Source of the DNA: Phycisphaera sp. TMED9
GTDB taxonomy: Bacteria; Planctomycetota; Phycisphaerae; Phycisphaerales; SM1A02
Assembly: GCA_002167845.2 (NCBI GenBank)
Contig: NHBO02000038.1
Span: forward strand, 14,427 to 50,603
Reading direction: 5' to 3'
DNA: 36,177 nucleotides
The notes below the pieces were generated by a model. That model saw only the letters and a program-made list of their open reading frames with translations, searched no databases and had not been told where the DNA came from. The number at the start of each line of letters is the position of its first letter. Positions within the stretch are counted from its first letter, which is position 1. Positions 26,200 through 34,857 of this stretch are shown here, one piece after another. A program made the position numbers and the translations under genes.

Positions 26200-28290
26200 G
26201 TGGAAATCCTTGGCACCGGAAGCAACATCCTCCTGATCATTCTCGGCTTCGGCCTGCTGATCGCCCTTCACGAACTCGGCCACTTCATCGCGGCCAGATG
26301 GGCGGGGATCCGAGCGGATGGATTCGCCATCGGGATGGGGCCGGTGGTGGCGAGCTATCGAGGCGGGATCGGATTTCGCTTCGGTGCCTGTGACGACGTG
26401 GTGAAATCGCGGCTCGGTCGATATCCGATCGAACTCTCCGACGAGGAACTCGCCAAGGAAGGTCTCGGTGAGACCCAGTACTCGCTTCGCCTGCTTCCCA
26501 TCGGCGGCTACGTGAAGATGCTCGGCCAGGAGGATGGCAACCCGAATGCCACGAGCGAGGACTCGCGGAGCTACTCGAAGGTCTCGATCGGAAAACGAAT
26601 GGTGGTCGTCAGCGCGGGCGTCGCGATGAACATCCTCACCGCGATCATCATGTTCATGATCGCGTTCATGGTCGGCGTCCGATTCGAATCACCCGTGGTC
26701 GGCCAGGTTCAACCCGGATCCCCCGCAACGACCGCGATACCGCTCGTCGACGGTGTCCCACCGGGAATCGAACCGGGTGATCGGATCACCCGCGTCGACG
26801 ACTCGAAGGTGCTCACCTTCAGCGACATGATGATCGCTTCGGCCATGAGCGTCCCGGGAAAACCGCTTCAGATCGAAGTGGATCGCGAGGGACATGACGC
26901 CCCCCTGATCTTCGAGGTCGAACCGACCTACGACGAGATCGCCAACCTTCGGATGATCGGAGTCGCTCCGGCCTCGAGCGCCCAGCTCGTCGATGACGCG
27001 GCGCTCAAGGCACCGCTGGAATCCCTGGTCGGCGCCGGGCCCGGCTCGACGCTTCCGGGCCGGACGATTCTCGAGGCGGGAACCTCGACCATCTCCACCT
27101 GGGATGACTTCGACGTGGCGATGATCGCCGCATCCGGACGCCCCGTCGACGTGGTCTTCGGCCCCCGCACCGATGGCGATGTGAACGAGACCGTTTCCAT
27201 GCAGGCCACTCCGGTCTATGAACAGATCGAGTACTCGGAGATCCGGCCGGACGGAACCGGCGATTGGGAGATCGGGCTCGTGGGTCTCTCTCCCCTCGTG
27301 GAGATCACCGGCGTCGTCGACGGAAGTCGGAACACCGGCGTCTTCCAGCCGGGAGACATCGTGCTTCAGGTCGCCGACGTGGCCGGACCGAGAATGTCGG
27401 AATTCCGCGCCGCCCTCTCGGGACGTCCCGGACAGTCGATTCCCATGCTGGTCGATCGAAACGGAACCGACACTCAAGTGGACGCTCGAACCGACGCCTC
27501 CGGCCGCCTCGGGATCGCGATCAACTACGCATTCGATGACCCGCGAATCGCCAGGCCGTTCAGTCGTGCCGGCCTCGAAGAACCGTCAGCCACTCTGGTG
27601 GCCGATCTCCAGCTCATGCCCCGCACTCGCATCGACTCGGTCGACGGCGTTCCCGTCACCGACTGGCCTTCGTTTCGATCGGCGCTTCGGACCGCGACGG
27701 CGACCGCCGCCGAAGCTGGAACCGATGCGACGGTCGAACTCGCCTGGACACTCCCCGTCATCGGATCCACCTCCGAACAGGGCGCGATCACCTTGAACTC
27801 CGAACAGGTCGGGGAACTGCACGCACTCGGATGGACGGCACCCTTGCCGGGTTCATGGTTCGAACCACTGCAGACGACGCTGACCGCCAACGGCAACCCG
27901 ATCGTCGCGGTCTCGATGGGATTCCGACAGACCTGGAAGATGGTGGTGCTCACCTACCTCACCATCGACCGGCTGATCGGCGGCTCGGTGAGCGTCAAGC
28001 AACTTCACGGACCGGTTGGAATCGTCCACATCGGCACCCGGGTCGCGGATCGCGGGTTCATGTACCTCGTGTTCTTCCTCGCGATGATCAGCGTCAACCT
28101 CGCGGTACTGAACTTCCTTCCGTTGCCGATCGTCGACGGCGGCCTCTTCCTCTTCCTGCTGTACGAGAAGATCTTCAAGCGACCGCCGTCGATCGCTTTC
28201 CAGAACGCGGCGACCCTCGTCGGACTGGCCTTGATCGGCACGCTCTTCGTCGTCACGTTCTACAACGACATGATGAGGCTCGCGGGATGA
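26200..28290 (+). CDS. rseP: Site-2 protease, RseP/RIP metalloprotease family, enlarged
   Basis: This intramembrane zinc metalloprotease typically cuts anti-sigma factors after a first periplasmic cut. The 696 residues start at a GTG with AGGA nine bases upstream. The first helix carries HELGH (residues 24-28), the zinc-binding catalytic site. The C-terminal membrane region has NFLPLPIVDGG, which supplies the third ligand. Between them is a long periplasmic part of about 400 residues with several PDZ-like modules (VVGQVQPGSPA..GIEPGDRITRVDD; TILEAGTSTISTWDDF; ITGVVDGSRNTGVFQPGDIVLQV; TRIDSVDGVPVTDW). Typical RseP is about 450 residues with two PDZ domains. The stop overlaps the SDR start (ATGA). 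The substrate is unknown; the anti-sigma factor encoded at 12873-13754 is one possibility by type only. Confidence 0.93.
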   Translation: MEILGTGSNILLIILGFGLLIALHELGHFIAARWAGIRADGFAIGMGPVVASYRGGIGFRFGACDDVVKSRLGRYPIELSDEELAKEGLGETQYSLRLLPIGGYVKMLGQEDGNPNATSEDSRSYSKVSIGKRMVVVSAGVAMNILTAIIMFMIAFMVGVRFESPVVGQVQPGSPATTAIPLVDGVPPGIEPGDRITRVDDSKVLTFSDMMIASAMSVPGKPLQIEVDREGHDAPLIFEVEPTYDEIANLRMIGVAPASSAQLVDDAALKAPLESLVGAGPGSTLPGRTILEAGTSTISTWDDFDVAMIAASGRPVDVVFGPRTDGDVNETVSMQATPVYEQIEYSEIRPDGTGDWEIGLVGLSPLVEITGVVDGSRNTGVFQPGDIVLQVADVAGPRMSEFRAALSGRPGQSIPMLVDRNGTDTQVDARTDASGRLGIAINYAFDDPRIARPFSRAGLEEPSATLVADLQLMPRTRIDSVDGVPVTDWPSFRSALRTATATAAEAGTDATVELAWTLPVIGSTSEQGAITLNSEQVGELHALGWTAPLPGSWFEPLQTTLTANGNPIVAVSMGFRQTWKMVVLTYLTIDRLIGGSVSVKQLHGPVGIVHIGTRVADRGFMYLVFFLAMISVNLAVLNFLPLPIVDGGLFLFLLYEKIFKRPPSIAFQNAATLVGLALIGTLFVVTFYNDMMRLAG

Positions 28291-29024
28291 GCGGCGACAC
28301 GTCGAAAACCGATGCCCGGGTCGCGATCATCACGGGCGCCGGGTCCGGAATCGGGAAAGCCACCGCGATCCTGCTGGCCAGAGCCGGCTGGCACTGCGCC
28401 CTGCTCGGTCGGACCGAGTCGAAGCTCGCATCGACCGCCTTGGAACTCGACTCGTCTTCAGCATCGCTCACGATCGAATGCGATCTCGGACGGGCCGACC
28501 AGATGCCGCGCATCGTGCAGACGGTCCGCGACCACTTCGGCCGGATCGACGCGATCCTGAACATCGCCGGCGTCGCGCCACAGGCACCCATCGCGGATAC
28601 CGATGCGACCCTCATGCGATCGACCCTCGATCAGAATCTGGTCGGTCCGACGATTCTGGTCGCAGCGGCCTGGCCCGAACTCGTCAAGCGCCGCGGCGTG
28701 GTGGTCAACGTCTCCTCGATGAGTTCGATCGATCCGTTCCATCACTTCACCGCGTACGCCGCAAGCAAGTCCGGACTCGACTCGTTGACCCGATCGATCA
28801 TGGCCGAATCGGCCGACAGCGGAGTCCGGGCGTTCACCCTGAACCCGGGGGCGGTCGAGACGCCGTTGTTGCGAAGCCTGGTCGACGAGACGACGTTCCC
28901 GACCGAACTCGCGCTCACCCCGGAAGCCGTCGCGGAGGAGATCCTCGACTGCATCAAAGGCTCGCGAGACCATCGGATCGGACGAGCTTTTCCAATGTTG
29001 GTGAACGACGACCAACCAGATTGA
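28287..29024 (+). CDS. SDR family NAD(P)-dependent oxidoreductase
   Basis: The 245-residue protein is a classical short-chain dehydrogenase/reductase. The Rossmann fold has the cofactor motif TGAGSGIGKA near residues 17-26, CDLGRAD, the structural NIAG, the catalytic Ser in VNVSSMSS, and the YxxxK pair in YAASK, followed by LNPGAVETPLL. The start ATG at 28287 overlaps the rseP stop (ATGA), so it is co-translated with the protease. That pairing does not reveal a substrate. A longer open frame begins at 27831, inside rseP, and is not used. The gene converges on smpB with nine bases between stops. The family call is certain; the substrate is unknown. Confidence 0.92.
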   Translation: MSGDTSKTDARVAIITGAGSGIGKATAILLARAGWHCALLGRTESKLASTALELDSSSASLTIECDLGRADQMPRIVQTVRDHFGRIDAILNIAGVAPQAPIADTDATLMRSTLDQNLVGPTILVAAAWPELVKRRGVVVNVSSMSSIDPFHHFTAYAASKSGLDSLTRSIMAESADSGVRAFTLNPGAVETPLLRSLVDETTFPTELALTPEAVAEEILDCIKGSRDHRIGRAFPMLVNDDQPD

Positions 29025-29033
29025 GCGCGACGA

Positions 29034-29522
29034 TCAGCCTCGTCGACGCATCGCCCGGTCCATGTCGCGTTGCGCTTCGCGCTTGGCGATGTCCTGCCGC
29101 TTGTCGGATTTCTTTCGTCCCTCGGCGACGCCGATCAAGACCTTGGCTCGCCCGTCGACGAAATAGATCTTCAACGGAACGAGCGTCGAGTTGTCGCCGT
29201 CCTGAGCACGAGCGAGCTTCAGAATCTCTCGCTTGTGGGCGAGCAGAATCCGGGGCCTGACCGGCTGATGCTGGCGATGAGGCCCCGCCGGCGGATACTC
29301 ACCCACGTGCACCCCCTGAAGCACCAGTGACGGCGGCTCGGTCGTGGCCCGAATCCAGCCTTCTGCCAGACTCGCCTGACCGGCCCGGATCGACTTGACC
29401 TCGGTTCCGAGAAGCCGAAGCCCGCACTCCAGGGTCTCCCCGATGAGATAATCGTGCCTGGCGCGTCGATTTTCGATCACCATGGCGTCCGGATTCGAGG
29501 TTTTTTTGCGTCCTTTGGCCAT
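29034..29522 (-). CDS. smpB: SsrA-binding protein SmpB
   Basis: SmpB binds tmRNA and brings it to stalled ribosomes for trans-translation. The 162 residues show ENRRARHDYLIGETLECGL, LLGTEVKSIRAGQASLAEGW, RPRILLAHKREIL, LVPLKIYFVDGRAKVLIGVAEGRK and the basic tail DKRQDIAKREAQRDMDRAMRR, all standard for the family. The ATG at 29522 gives the usual short Lys-rich N terminus (MAKGRKKTSNPDAMV); the frame is open to 29753 but those residues are unlike SmpB. I see no tmRNA gene in the window. The gene is divergent from a secreted protease gene and converges on the SDR gene. Confidence 0.97.
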   Translation of the reverse strand: MAKGRKKTSNPDAMVIENRRARHDYLIGETLECGLRLLGTEVKSIRAGQASLAEGWIRATTEPPSLVLQGVHVGEYPPAGPHRQHQPVRPRILLAHKREILKLARAQDGDNSTLVPLKIYFVDGRAKVLIGVAEGRKKSDKRQDIAKREAQRDMDRAMRRRG

Positions 29523-29648
29523 CCGAACCCGCCAAGGTAGATCGCCAGAAGGGGTAGCACAAGGCCCGCAAGGGGCAAGGAAGGCCTCCTTCGAGCCCGA
29601 TCGCCCATTTCTGATTTGAACGAAACCGCGTTTTCCGGAACTGAATAC

Positions 29649-29677
29649 TTGTTCAAACGTCCACTCGGAGCAACAAT
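29649..29677 (+). promoter_or_regulatory. Possible promoter of the secreted metalloprotease gene
   Basis: TTGTTC (29649-29654) and AACAAT (29672-29677) are 17 bases apart in an A/T-rich part of the smpB/protease intergenic region. Each matches its sigma-70 consensus at four of six positions. Transcription would begin about 70 bases before the ATG at 29756. Confidence 0.35.
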
Positions 29678-29755
29678 CTAGTTCTCTGGCAGTCGGATTC
29701 GAACACATCGAATCGCACCGACTTTTCGTCCCTCGAAGATCAGGAACCAACACCG

Positions 29756-32587
29756 ATGCTGCTCAAGCACTCCGCCATCGTCGCCTCGCTTCTGGCAATT
29801 CCCAGCCTCGGCGCCTTCTCCATGGCCGAACGCAGCCCAATGGACGATGCGCGGTCCAACGCTTCGTCGAGGACCACGGACATCGTTGTCCAACCATCCG
29901 GCGAGTCAGATGCCGGATGGATGGCATTCCAGAGCAAGCACCCGGGAACGGGTCGGACGTTGATCGACGGACGAATCGAACGCATCTACGGAAATTCCTT
30001 CTCGCAGGGTGCCAACGCCAGCGACAGCGCCGGTCGTTTCATTCAGGAAAACGCTCAGAGCCTCTGGGGCGTCACGCCCGAGCAGATGCTCCCGATCGGT
30101 CCCTGGGGCGGCGGAGATCACGTCCTTCCCCTCATGACCGATCCGGTCAGTGGTGACGCGAAGTTCATGCTCGTCGGATACATCCCGCACATCGACGGCA
30201 CCCCTGTCTTCGATTCCGCCGTCCGCGTGCTCGTCCGAAACGAGCCCGGATTCCCGACCGTGCTGGTCTCCTCACAGATTCCTCAGGTCGAAGGATTCAC
30301 GATTCCCGGCGGTCTTCTTCCCGGCGATCTCGACGTCACCCGTTTCGCGGGCGTGGCGGTCAATGAGTTCGCCGAAGCCGAAATCACCGGCGTTCGACCG
30401 GTCGTCTTCGCCGGCGTCAACGGCATCTCCGAACAGCCCCGAGCCGGCGTCGACTTCCTCGTCACCGGAACCGATGCGGCATCCGGAACCTATTCCAAGT
30501 GGCGATTCGTCACCGACCCCGCGACCGGCGAGGTCCTCCACCGCGACAACCAGATCCTTCACGCCGATGTCCAGGTGCAGGTGCAGGCCAATCGGACCGA
30601 AGCGTTCTCGATGGAATGCGGCGTCGAGGCGGTCGTCCCGCTCCCCCACGCCCGCGTCACCGTCGGCGGCACCCCCTACATCGCCGACGAGAACGGCATG
30701 GTCACCATTCCCAACTCCGGAAGCGGAGACGTCACCGTCACCGCCGAGGCGCGAACCCAGTGGTTCAACCTCGACGGCGGCCAGGGTGACACCTCCACCA
30801 CGATTCCATCCGGCGGATTCGGTGAGATCACGCTCAATCAGGCCAACGCCAACGACACCGGCCGAGCCCAGGCGAACGGAATCTCCTTCGCAGAAGACAC
30901 CCGGAACTTCACGCTCTCCTACAGCGCCTCGTTCCCGACGATCTCGACCCAGCAGAACTTCACGATCAACACCGGCGTTTCGGGCACCTGCAACGCCTAC
31001 TACGACGGCAACTCGATCAACTTCTACAACGCGGGCGGCGGATGCTCGAACACCACGACCGACGTGATCGTCATGCACGAGTACGGCCATCACCTCGTCG
31101 CCGTCGCTGGTTCCGGCCAGAGCCAGTACGGCGAAGGCGCGGGCGACTGCATGGGTGTCCTGATGACCGGTGACTCCCGCCTCGCGGTCGGTTTCTACTT
31201 GAACCAGTGCACGAGCGGAATCCGAAACGCAGACAACAACTGCAACTACTCCGCCAGCGGCTGCTCGTCCTGCGGAAGCGCCATTCACACTTGCGGCCAG
31301 CTTCTCTCCGGAATGGTGTGGGAAGTTCGAAACGAACTCATCGCCGCCGGCAAGCCGACCTCGATCATCGAGTCGATCTTCGTGAACTCGATGCCGATGC
31401 ACAACGGCACCGCGATCAACACCGCCATCACCATCGACTGGCTCACCCTCGATGATGACAACGGGAACATCCTCGACGGAACGCCGAACTACCCCGAGAT
31501 CAACGCAGGCTGCACCATGAAGGGTGTCCCCGGTCCCGAACTCCAGCTCATGGGCTTCGCATTCCCGAACGGACTCCCCTCGATCGCCGATCCGAGCGAC
31601 GGGGCTTCCTTCTCGGTGGCCATCACTCCCCTTGGATCCAACCCCAGCCCCAGCAACGCTCGAATCACCTATCGAGTCGACGGCGGAAGCTGGACGACCA
31701 TGGGAATCGACTCCGATGGTGGAAATCTCTACACCGCATCACTTCCCGCCGTGGAATGCGAATCGGTGATCCAGTTCTACCTCACCGCCGATTCCGGAAC
31801 GACCTCCGTGTCGAACCCGAACAACGCACCGGCCGACAGCTACTCGGCCATTGGCGCCACGGACATCACCCTGGCCTTCGAACAGACCTTCGAGACCAAT
31901 TCGATCGGGTGGGTCGTGACCAATGACGCCAGCCTCACCTCAGGAGCCTGGGAACGAGGCAATCCCGCCGGCAACTCGACCCGAGGCGAGCCGGAAGCGG
32001 CCGCGGGCGGCAGTTTCTGTCTGCTGACCGAAAACGGGAATGGCAACTTCGACATCGATGGCGGCTGCACGACCATCACCTCCCCGGTGATCGACGCGTC
32101 GACGTCCGGCACCACCGTGAGTTACTCGCGATGGTTTGACAACACCGGGGCCGGCACCGGTGCCGATCCCAGCAACGACATCTTCACGATCGAAGTCACG
32201 GACGGCCTGAGCGGCTGGACGGTCCTCGAAGTGCTGGGACCGGCCACGCAGAGTTCCGGCGGCTGGTTCGATGTCAACTTCCTCGTCTCGGACTTCGTCG
32301 AGAACACCGACTCCTTCCAGATCCGGTTCACGGCATGCGACCTGAACGCCGGGTCCGTGGTGGAAGCGGCGATCGACACGCTCCGCATCGAGGCGATCGA
32401 ATGCGACGACGCGCCCGCCCTGGTCGGCGACTTCAACAACGACTGCGTGGTCGACGGGGCCGACTTCGGCTTCCTGCTCTCGCAGTGGGGCAACACGAAC
32501 TCGCCCGCCGACCTCGATGGCAACCAGATCGTGGACGGTTCCGATGTCGGACTCTTCCTCGCCCTGTTCGGCGACACCTGCCCCTGA
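29756..32587 (+). CDS. Secreted zinc metalloprotease with C-terminal dockerin-like repeats
   Basis: The 943-residue exported protein begins with a signal peptide (MLLKHSAIVASLLAIPSLGAF). A propeptide-like region of about 250 residues (GRFIQENAQSLWGV, PVFDSAVRVLVRN) and a carboxypeptidase-regulatory-like segment (PLPHARVTVGG) follow. The catalytic site is HEYGHH (H441, E442, H445), then GEGAGD with E460 as probable third zinc ligand, similar to the GEGWSD of M36 fungalysins. Many paired cysteines surround it (CNYSASGCSSCGSAIHTCG). Beta-rich modules occupy about 620-890. The end holds two Ca-binding-type repeats, DFNNDCVVDGADFGFLLSQWG and DLDGNQIVDGSDVGLFLALFG, a dockerin type I pattern. Such domains occur widely in Phycisphaerae without cellulosomes. 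A strong terminator follows. The protease class is fairly sure; the family assignment is less so. Confidence 0.85.
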   Translation: MLLKHSAIVASLLAIPSLGAFSMAERSPMDDARSNASSRTTDIVVQPSGESDAGWMAFQSKHPGTGRTLIDGRIERIYGNSFSQGANASDSAGRFIQENAQSLWGVTPEQMLPIGPWGGGDHVLPLMTDPVSGDAKFMLVGYIPHIDGTPVFDSAVRVLVRNEPGFPTVLVSSQIPQVEGFTIPGGLLPGDLDVTRFAGVAVNEFAEAEITGVRPVVFAGVNGISEQPRAGVDFLVTGTDAASGTYSKWRFVTDPATGEVLHRDNQILHADVQVQVQANRTEAFSMECGVEAVVPLPHARVTVGGTPYIADENGMVTIPNSGSGDVTVTAEARTQWFNLDGGQGDTSTTIPSGGFGEITLNQANANDTGRAQANGISFAEDTRNFTLSYSASFPTISTQQNFTINTGVSGTCNAYYDGNSINFYNAGGGCSNTTTDVIVMHEYGHHLVAVAGSGQSQYGEGAGDCMGVLMTGDSRLAVGFYLNQCTSGIRNADNNCNYSASGCSSCGSAIHTCGQLLSGMVWEVRNELIAAGKPTSIIESIFVNSMPMHNGTAINTAITIDWLTLDDDNGNILDGTPNYPEINAGCTMKGVPGPELQLMGFAFPNGLPSIADPSDGASFSVAITPLGSNPSPSNARITYRVDGGSWTTMGIDSDGGNLYTASLPAVECESVIQFYLTADSGTTSVSNPNNAPADSYSAIGATDITLAFEQTFETNSIGWVVTNDASLTSGAWERGNPAGNSTRGEPEAAAGGSFCLLTENGNGNFDIDGGCTTITSPVIDASTSGTTVSYSRWFDNTGAGTGADPSNDIFTIEVTDGLSGWTVLEVLGPATQSSGGWFDVNFLVSDFVENTDSFQIRFTACDLNAGSVVEAAIDTLRIEAIECDDAPALVGDFNNDCVVDGADFGFLLSQWGNTNSPADLDGNQIVDGSDVGLFLALFGDTCP

Positions 32588-32619
32588 TCGAAGAGATCTG
32601 GTTCGCAAATTGAAATCCA

Positions 32620-32650
32620 CGGGAGGTCGCTTCGGCGGCCTCCCGTTTTC
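32620..32650 (+). terminator. Rho-independent terminator of the metalloprotease gene
   Basis: CGGGAGGTCGC (32620-32630) and GCGGCCTCCCG (32635-32645) form an 11-bp stem with one G-T wobble, closed by a TTCG tetraloop and followed by TTTT. It lies 32 bases after the protease stop codon and faces the convergent queE gene. Confidence 0.92.
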
Positions 32651-32694
32651 AATCCACGGAGCATGGATTCATGCGAAGGATCCGACACGTCGGA

Positions 32695-33435
32695 TCAGAC
32701 TCCACGCGTGGAGGGCTCCCAGATGAACTTGTGCATCTGCAGTTGCATCCTGACCGAGAGCCGATCCTCGAGGATCCACTCGGCAAGCGATCTCGGTTCG
32801 AGCCCGGGAGCGCCGGCGATCTCAAGCCCCTTGGCTTGAACGAACACCGGCGAGAAGAGAACCGCACGGCATCGTTTCGCAAGGCCGTGACGTTCGACCG
32901 CATCACGCGACCACTCGTAGTCCTCGCGATTTCCGATGACGAACTTCACTTCGTGATGAGGTCGCAGCGCTTCCAGGTTGGTATCGAGATTGCGGCCGCA
33001 CTCACCGCTCGAAGGAGCCTTCATGTCCATGACGACTTCGGTGCGCGGATCACAGGCCGTGATGTCACACGCTCCGGAAGTCTCCACCATGACCGTTCGT
33101 CCCGCGTCGAGCAGGCCTCGCTCGAGTTGATGCACCGCTTTCTGCAGGAGTGGCTCGCCGCCGGTGATCTCCACGACGTCGCATTCGATGGCGAGAACTT
33201 CCGCCAGCACCGATGCGACCTCCCGACGGCCTCCCTCGCGGAATGCATATTCCGTATCGCACCAGGAGCATCTGAGATGACAGCCCGAGAGACGAACGAA
33301 GATGCACGGTTCCCCCGCCCGGCTCGACTCGCCCTGGATGGAATGGAAGATCTCGTTCAACCGGATCGACGAGGTCGATGGCGAAGTTCGATCGGCTTGG
33401 AGGTCTGCAGAGGGTTCTGAGGCGGGATCGGGCAT
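32695..33435 (-). CDS. queE: 7-carboxy-7-deazaguanine synthase
   Basis: This radical SAM enzyme makes 7-carboxy-7-deazaguanine from 6-carboxytetrahydropterin, a step toward queuosine in tRNA. The 246 residues show NEIFHSIQGESSRAGEPCIFVRLSGC, then the cluster motif CHLRCSWCDTEYAF (CxxxCxxC), VVEITGGEPLLQ for SAM binding, VMVETSG and VVMDMKAPSSGE. This is the normal QueE order, and the length is normal. ATG at 33435. No queC, queD or queF is in the window, so the pathway genes are dispersed. It is divergent from tRNA-Leu and converges on the metalloprotease gene. Confidence is high. Confidence 0.95.
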   Translation of the reverse strand: MPDPASEPSADLQADRTSPSTSSIRLNEIFHSIQGESSRAGEPCIFVRLSGCHLRCSWCDTEYAFREGGRREVASVLAEVLAIECDVVEITGGEPLLQKAVHQLERGLLDAGRTVMVETSGACDITACDPRTEVVMDMKAPSSGECGRNLDTNLEALRPHHEVKFVIGNREDYEWSRDAVERHGLAKRCRAVLFSPVFVQAKGLEIAGAPGLEPRSLAEWILEDRLSVRMQLQMHKFIWEPSTRGV

Positions 33436-33466
33436 GAGAGCATGGTAGGGAACAGACGCCGAACCC

Positions 33467-33494
33467 TCGACATGCCGTCCGGAGGATGTATACT
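33467..33494 (+). promoter_or_regulatory. Promoter of tRNA-Leu
   Basis: TCGACA (33467-33472) and TATACT (33489-33494) are separated by 16 bases, each five of six matches to the sigma-70 consensus. The -10 also carries an upstream TG-like extension. Transcription would start near 33501, about 26 bases before the mature tRNA. The short precursor leader can fold into a CCCCC/GGGGG hairpin. Confidence 0.7.
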
Positions 33495-33526
33495 TCTCGG
33501 CCCCCTGATCCGTCGGGGGATCCGCA

Positions 33527-33612
33527 GCCCAGATGGCGGAATTGGCAGACGCGCCAGCTTGAGGTGCTGGTGGGAGTAAAATCCCGTGGAGGTTCGAGTC
33601 CTCTTCTGGGCA
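33527..33612 (+). tRNA. tRNA-Leu (anticodon GAG)
   Basis: This 86-base class II tRNA has acceptor arms GCCCAGA and TCTGGGC with discriminator A, a D arm with the conserved GGCGGAATTGGCAGACGC pattern, and anticodon stem CCAGC/GCTGG around loop TTGAGGT, giving anticodon GAG at 33561-33563, which reads CUC and CUU leucine codons. It also has a long variable arm (GGGAGTAAAATCCC) and T arm GGAGGTTCGAGTCCTC. CCA is not encoded and must be added. It has its own promoter and terminator. Confidence 0.97.
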
Positions 33613-33617
33613 TTCAA

Positions 33618-33655
33618 GACGACCCCGGCCGAAAGGCGGGGGTCGTCGTCATTTT
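33618..33655 (+). terminator. Rho-independent terminator after tRNA-Leu
   Basis: GACGACCCC (33618-33626) pairs with GGGGTCGTC (33639-33647). An inner GCC/GGC helix is closed by a GAAA tetraloop, with a single G/G mismatch between the two helices. A TTTT run follows at 33652-33655, five bases past the stem. It starts five bases after the mature tRNA end. Confidence 0.85.
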
Positions 33656-33728
33656 GGGATCTTGCTCGACCTGGTCCTGTTCAGCCACCGCCCGCTCGAA
33701 GACCCGAGGGGAGATCCGATGGCCCGGA

Positions 33729-34526
33729 TCAGGAGTAGACCCAGCCTTCCACCGACGCTTCGGGAGGAATGACGGTGACCAATGGGTCGAGGGTCAGGAT
33801 CACGGCATCGAGATCATCACCCCCCGTCCCATCGATGCAGCGGCTGGCCACCGCCTCGGAGATCCGAAGCCCCCATTGATGATGCGCGATCTCGAGAATC
33901 TCACGTCGTCGATCACGATTTGAAGCATCCTTCCCCTTGTACCCCCGGGAAGAGTCTCCACCCCGCTTCAGGATCGAGGCCGGACATCCCTCAGCCACGA
34001 CCACTCTGGAGTCCCGCGGCCCCGCGAGCGGCTCGATTCGCACGCCTGCGTCGGCCAGCGGTCGAAGCAGCTCCACCATCGCGGTCCAGGTCTGCTTGAA
34101 GATTCGCAGATTCATCGACGCCAACGGCGTGGCGGCCGCTCGATCGGCCAGACGCCGAGGCTCCTTCCGAGTCACACCGCGAACCCCCCGTCGCCAGTCC
34201 CGCGGCGTTCGGAAGCCCGCCATCCACTCCACGGTCTTGGACCAGTCGTCGGGAATACCACAGGCCTCCAGAGTGGGAAGCGGCAGACCGAACGGCGCGT
34301 CGATCAACCAGAGGTGGTCGTGCCCGTCGTCGAGACTCGCGAGGATCCGCCGCTTCAGACCGGTGCGATCCAGTCGTTCGATCCGATCGACCACGCTCTC
34401 CGCGACGCACGGCCTCGAAGCGATGCGAATGCCGGCCTCGCCGCCGGCATCAGCGCCGGAGAAGTCGACGCCATGAATGACGCGAAGGCGGGAATCGGAT
34501 GGGGCCGAAGTGGTGGAATCGCTCAA
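33729..34526 (-). CDS. DUF429 family protein
   Basis: The 265-residue protein resembles the DUF429 family, whose members are predicted to have an RNase H-like fold but no proven reaction. Matching parts are VIHGVDFSGADAGGEAG at the start, WLIDAPFGLPLP, VAEGCPASILKR with the YKGKD that follows, and DDLDAVILTL near the end. The spaced aspartates in VDFSG, IDAP and DDLDA could form a metal site. The start is a TTG at 34526, chosen because AGGA lies six bases upstream and no ATG or GTG suits the conserved N terminus. It lies 51 bases after the FmdB-like gene on the same strand, probably in one operon with it and the pseudouridine synthase. Confidence 0.75.
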   Translation of the reverse strand: MSDSTTSAPSDSRLRVIHGVDFSGADAGGEAGIRIASRPCVAESVVDRIERLDRTGLKRRILASLDDGHDHLWLIDAPFGLPLPTLEACGIPDDWSKTVEWMAGFRTPRDWRRGVRGVTRKEPRRLADRAAATPLASMNLRIFKQTWTAMVELLRPLADAGVRIEPLAGPRDSRVVVAEGCPASILKRGGDSSRGYKGKDASNRDRRREILEIAHHQWGLRISEAVASRCIDGTGGDDLDAVILTLDPLVTVIPPEASVEGWVYS

Positions 34527-34577
34527 TGCAGATCCTGAAAAAGAGTCTTTGAATTCGACGAGGGCATCGGAATCGGA

Positions 34578-34802
34578 TCAGCCGGCCATGCCACAACCGC
34601 CCTCAGGCCGTCCACAAGCACATCCACCGCCCGGTGGCATGGCTTCGGCGTCAGTCACCCCGACGCCGAAAACGCTGTGTCGCCTTCGGAACGTCCGATC
34701 GCGGCCATGGGGATCGGCGACAGGGGCATCCGCCTCCGCCATCGGGCGGAGCAGCGTAATGACTTCGCCATCCTCGACGGACTCGTATTCATACATCGGC
34801 AT
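34578..34802 (-). CDS. FmdB-like small protein lacking the first cysteine pair
   Basis: The 74-residue protein starts MPMYEYESVEDGEVITLLRPM, matching the MPxYEY opening of FmdB-family zinc-ribbon proteins. The usual CxxCG that should follow is replaced by SVEDG. Cysteines appear only at the end (GGGCACGRPEGGCGMAG). A conserved-looking RTFRRRHSVFGVG sits in the middle. A strong ribosome site, AAAGGAG eight bases before the ATG, supports translation. Zinc binding, and so the family's supposed regulatory role, may be lost or changed. It lies between the pseudouridine synthase and the DUF429 gene on the same strand. It is a real gene with good likelihood; the function is unknown. Confidence 0.65.
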   Translation of the reverse strand: MPMYEYESVEDGEVITLLRPMAEADAPVADPHGRDRTFRRRHSVFGVGVTDAEAMPPGGGCACGRPEGGCGMAG

Positions 34803-34857
34803 TCAAGAGACTCCTTTGGGACGCCAGCAACAGAATCGGTATCGCGTGAACCGCGAC

